Assembly: GCF_003471585.1 (NCBI RefSeq) | Contig: NZ_QRJO01000002.1 | Span: forward strand, 139,597-203,596 | DNA length: 64,000 bases | From: Collinsella sp. AM18-10 | GTDB lineage: Bacteria; Actinomycetota; Coriobacteriia; Coriobacteriales; Coriobacteriaceae | Reading direction: 5' to 3' | Shown here: positions 63,074 to 64,000 of the stretch, piece by piece | How the letters are laid out: each line of letters starts with the position of its first letter | Position numbering within the stretch: the stretch's first letter is position 1 | Made by a program: the position numbers and the translations under genes | Notes under the pieces: generated by a model | Databases searched by the model: none | What the model was told of the DNA's origin: nothing | The model's input: only the letters and a program-made list of their open reading frames with translations

Positions 63074-63142
63074 GTCTTCTCCTATCAATAGAGAATCTTA
63101 CCCGGGAGCGCCTAGACGTGCCCCCGCGCAACTTGCGGACGA

Positions 63143-63170
63143 TATATACCTTACCTACCGACTAACCCAA
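63143..63170 (-). promoter_or_regulatory. nan operon promoter
   Basis: On the minus strand TTGGGT (63170-63165) and TATATA (63148-63143) with 16-nt spacing, 70 nt before the SBP start. Confidence 0.55.
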
Positions 63171-63210
63171 CTGAGGTGCCGCGCTCGGCGACCGATACAT
63201 ACATACGCTT

Positions 63211-63231
63211 GAACGGTATTTACTACCGTTC
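63211..63231. promoter_or_regulatory. Candidate operator of the nan operon
   Basis: Perfect 8-bp arms GAACGGTA / TACCGTTC with a 5-nt spacer, 41 nt upstream of the -35 box. GntR- or ROK-type NanR regulators bind such sites, but no regulator gene is in the locus. Confidence 0.5.
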
Positions 63232-63334
63232 ACCGAATTCATTGACAAACGATTCGCCAGACAGTATGTATCGACGAGGTGAGATATCAGTCTTCGTCAA
63301 CCCGCTGGATAGCAGGGTTGTTCACCATGGCTAG

Positions 63335-63346
63335 TCAAACGTTTTA
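63335..63346. promoter_or_regulatory. LacI-type palindrome upstream of the nan operon
   Basis: TCAAACGTTTTA, palindromic core AAACGTTT, differs at one base from the core of the site upstream of gap (50626-50639). Confidence 0.45.
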
Positions 63347-63438
63347 GCGTTAATTAAACCCGAAATCGGCTGGTAATCGCCGTGAAATAAATGATTGAAA
63401 ATCACGCAATCATGTATATCAGTTGTTTAGAGGCGTGT

Positions 63439-64000
63439 TTAGTTTTCGGATTGCTTTGCCGCCGCCTCGGCGCGCTCGGCATTCCATGCAACGAGCGCCT
63501 CGTGAACCGCTTTGGCGACATCGGCAGGAACGCCTCGAACTTCCGCGATCTCTTGCTCGCTCGCCGCGCGCAAACGCTTCATCGAGCCAAAATGGCGCAT
63601 AAGGGCACGTTTTCTGGTGGGTCCCACGCCTGGAACGTCATCGAGTACCGAAACCGTCATGGCTTTATCGCGCAATTCGCGATGGAACGTGATGGCAAAA
63701 CGGTGCGATTCATCGCGCACCTGTTTAATTAGATAGAGCGACGCGGACCCGGTCGGCAGCACGACTGGAGTCTCGTCCCAAGGCACGAAAACCTCCTCAT
63801 CGGCCTTTGCCAAGCCACAAACTGGTATATCGAGCCCAAGAGCCTCAAGTTGCTTGATCGCAGCGGTCAATTGCGGCTTACCGCCATCGACAACGAGCAA
63901 ATCGGGGCGCGAGCCAAAGCGCTCGTCGGCCATACGCTCGGGAGCATAACGTCGTCCCAAAACCTCGGACATCGACACGAAGTCGTTTGCCTCGTCCAAT
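63439..64000 (-). CDS. uvrC: UvrABC nuclease subunit C, C-terminal part
   Basis: 186 C-terminal residues, cut by the window edge. LLVVDGGKPQLTAAIKQL and VPWDETPVVLPTGSASLYLIKQVRDESHRFAITFHRELRDKAM belong to the RNase H-like nuclease domain. DDVPGVGPTRKRALMRHFGSMKRLRAASEQEIAEVRGVP is the tandem HhH domain. UvrC makes both incisions in nucleotide excision repair. It is normally a near neighbour of rapZ. Confidence 0.95.
   Translation of the reverse strand, partial: LDEANDFVSMSEVLGRRYAPERMADERFGSRPDLLVVDGGKPQLTAAIKQLEALGLDIPVCGLAKADEEVFVPWDETPVVLPTGSASLYLIKQVRDESHRFAITFHRELRDKAMTVSVLDDVPGVGPTRKRALMRHFGSMKRLRAASEQEIAEVRGVPADVAKAVHEALVAWNAERAEAAAKQSEN

Larger units (their letters stand above)
63074..63438 (-). 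other. Control region of the nan operon
   Basis: 365 bp without a gene. It contains a promoter (63143-63170), a perfect inverted repeat (63211-63231) and a LacI-type palindrome (63335-63346). The region lies between the SBP gene and uvrC, both on the minus strand. Confidence 0.7.

Overview
The window is a high-GC, gene-dense bacterial chromosome segment. The gene set suggests an anaerobic, gut-type actinobacterium of the class Coriobacteriia, most like Collinsella. The evidence is strict-anaerobe ribonucleotide reduction (nrdDG), a DUF3793-flavodoxin pair, whiA and rapZ beside a gap-pgk-tpi-gpmI-secG block, peptide-type ABC transporters and sialic acid catabolism. The taxonomic call is an inference from gene content; no rRNA gene is present. 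Only the two edge genes are cut. I see no insertion sequence, prophage or CRISPR array.

Left part (1-28 kb): a mosaic of small operons. It holds a GntR regulator, two HAD phosphatases, glucose-6-phosphate isomerase, and an orphan N-terminal alcohol-dehydrogenase-like domain. A Y-family polymerase/YolD pair follows behind an SOS-type promoter, then a CopZ-like protein with a CsoR-type operator, DUF3793 plus flavodoxin, an amino-acid ABC transporter, endonuclease IV, a ferredoxin-like aldo/keto reductase and a ketopantoate reductase. Next come O-acetylhomoserine sulfhydrylase (metY) with a cysteine-codon leader peptide and a divergent LysR regulator, RNase HI, an oxidoreductase, acylphosphatase, a Fur-family regulator, and a SlyD-like/UreE-like pair. 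A dipeptidase, a YgjP-type metalloprotease and a folate operon (folE-HD-folB) close this part.

Middle (28-45 kb): nrdD and nrdG are separated by large palindromes and preceded by an NrdR box. Then come tRNA genes (Val, three Gly-GCC copies, Cys, Leu) with a truncated tRNA-Gly relic, a GH13 glucosidase, a partner-switching pair (STAS-HATPase fusion plus PAS/GAF/PP2C phosphatase), a cluster of nested palindromes, and a complete oppABCDF operon.

Right part (45-64 kb): secG, gpmI, tpiA, pgk, gap, whiA and rapZ form the conserved central-carbon/cell-envelope block. Beyond rapZ lies a sialic acid utilisation locus: nanE, a ROK kinase, nanA, two acetyl-xylan-esterase-type hydrolases (one lacking its nucleophile) and a four-gene peptide-type ABC transporter with a permease-ATPase fusion. 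It is followed by the 3' end of uvrC. Since uvrC and rapZ are usually close neighbours, the nan locus looks inserted into that block. A near-identical LacI-type palindrome lies upstream of gap and of the nan operon, which could link the two pathways.

The most novel-looking signals are the metY leader with mutually exclusive helices, a series of multi-level nested palindromes at the 3' ends of minus-strand operons, and the tRNA-Gly relic with its retained terminator.
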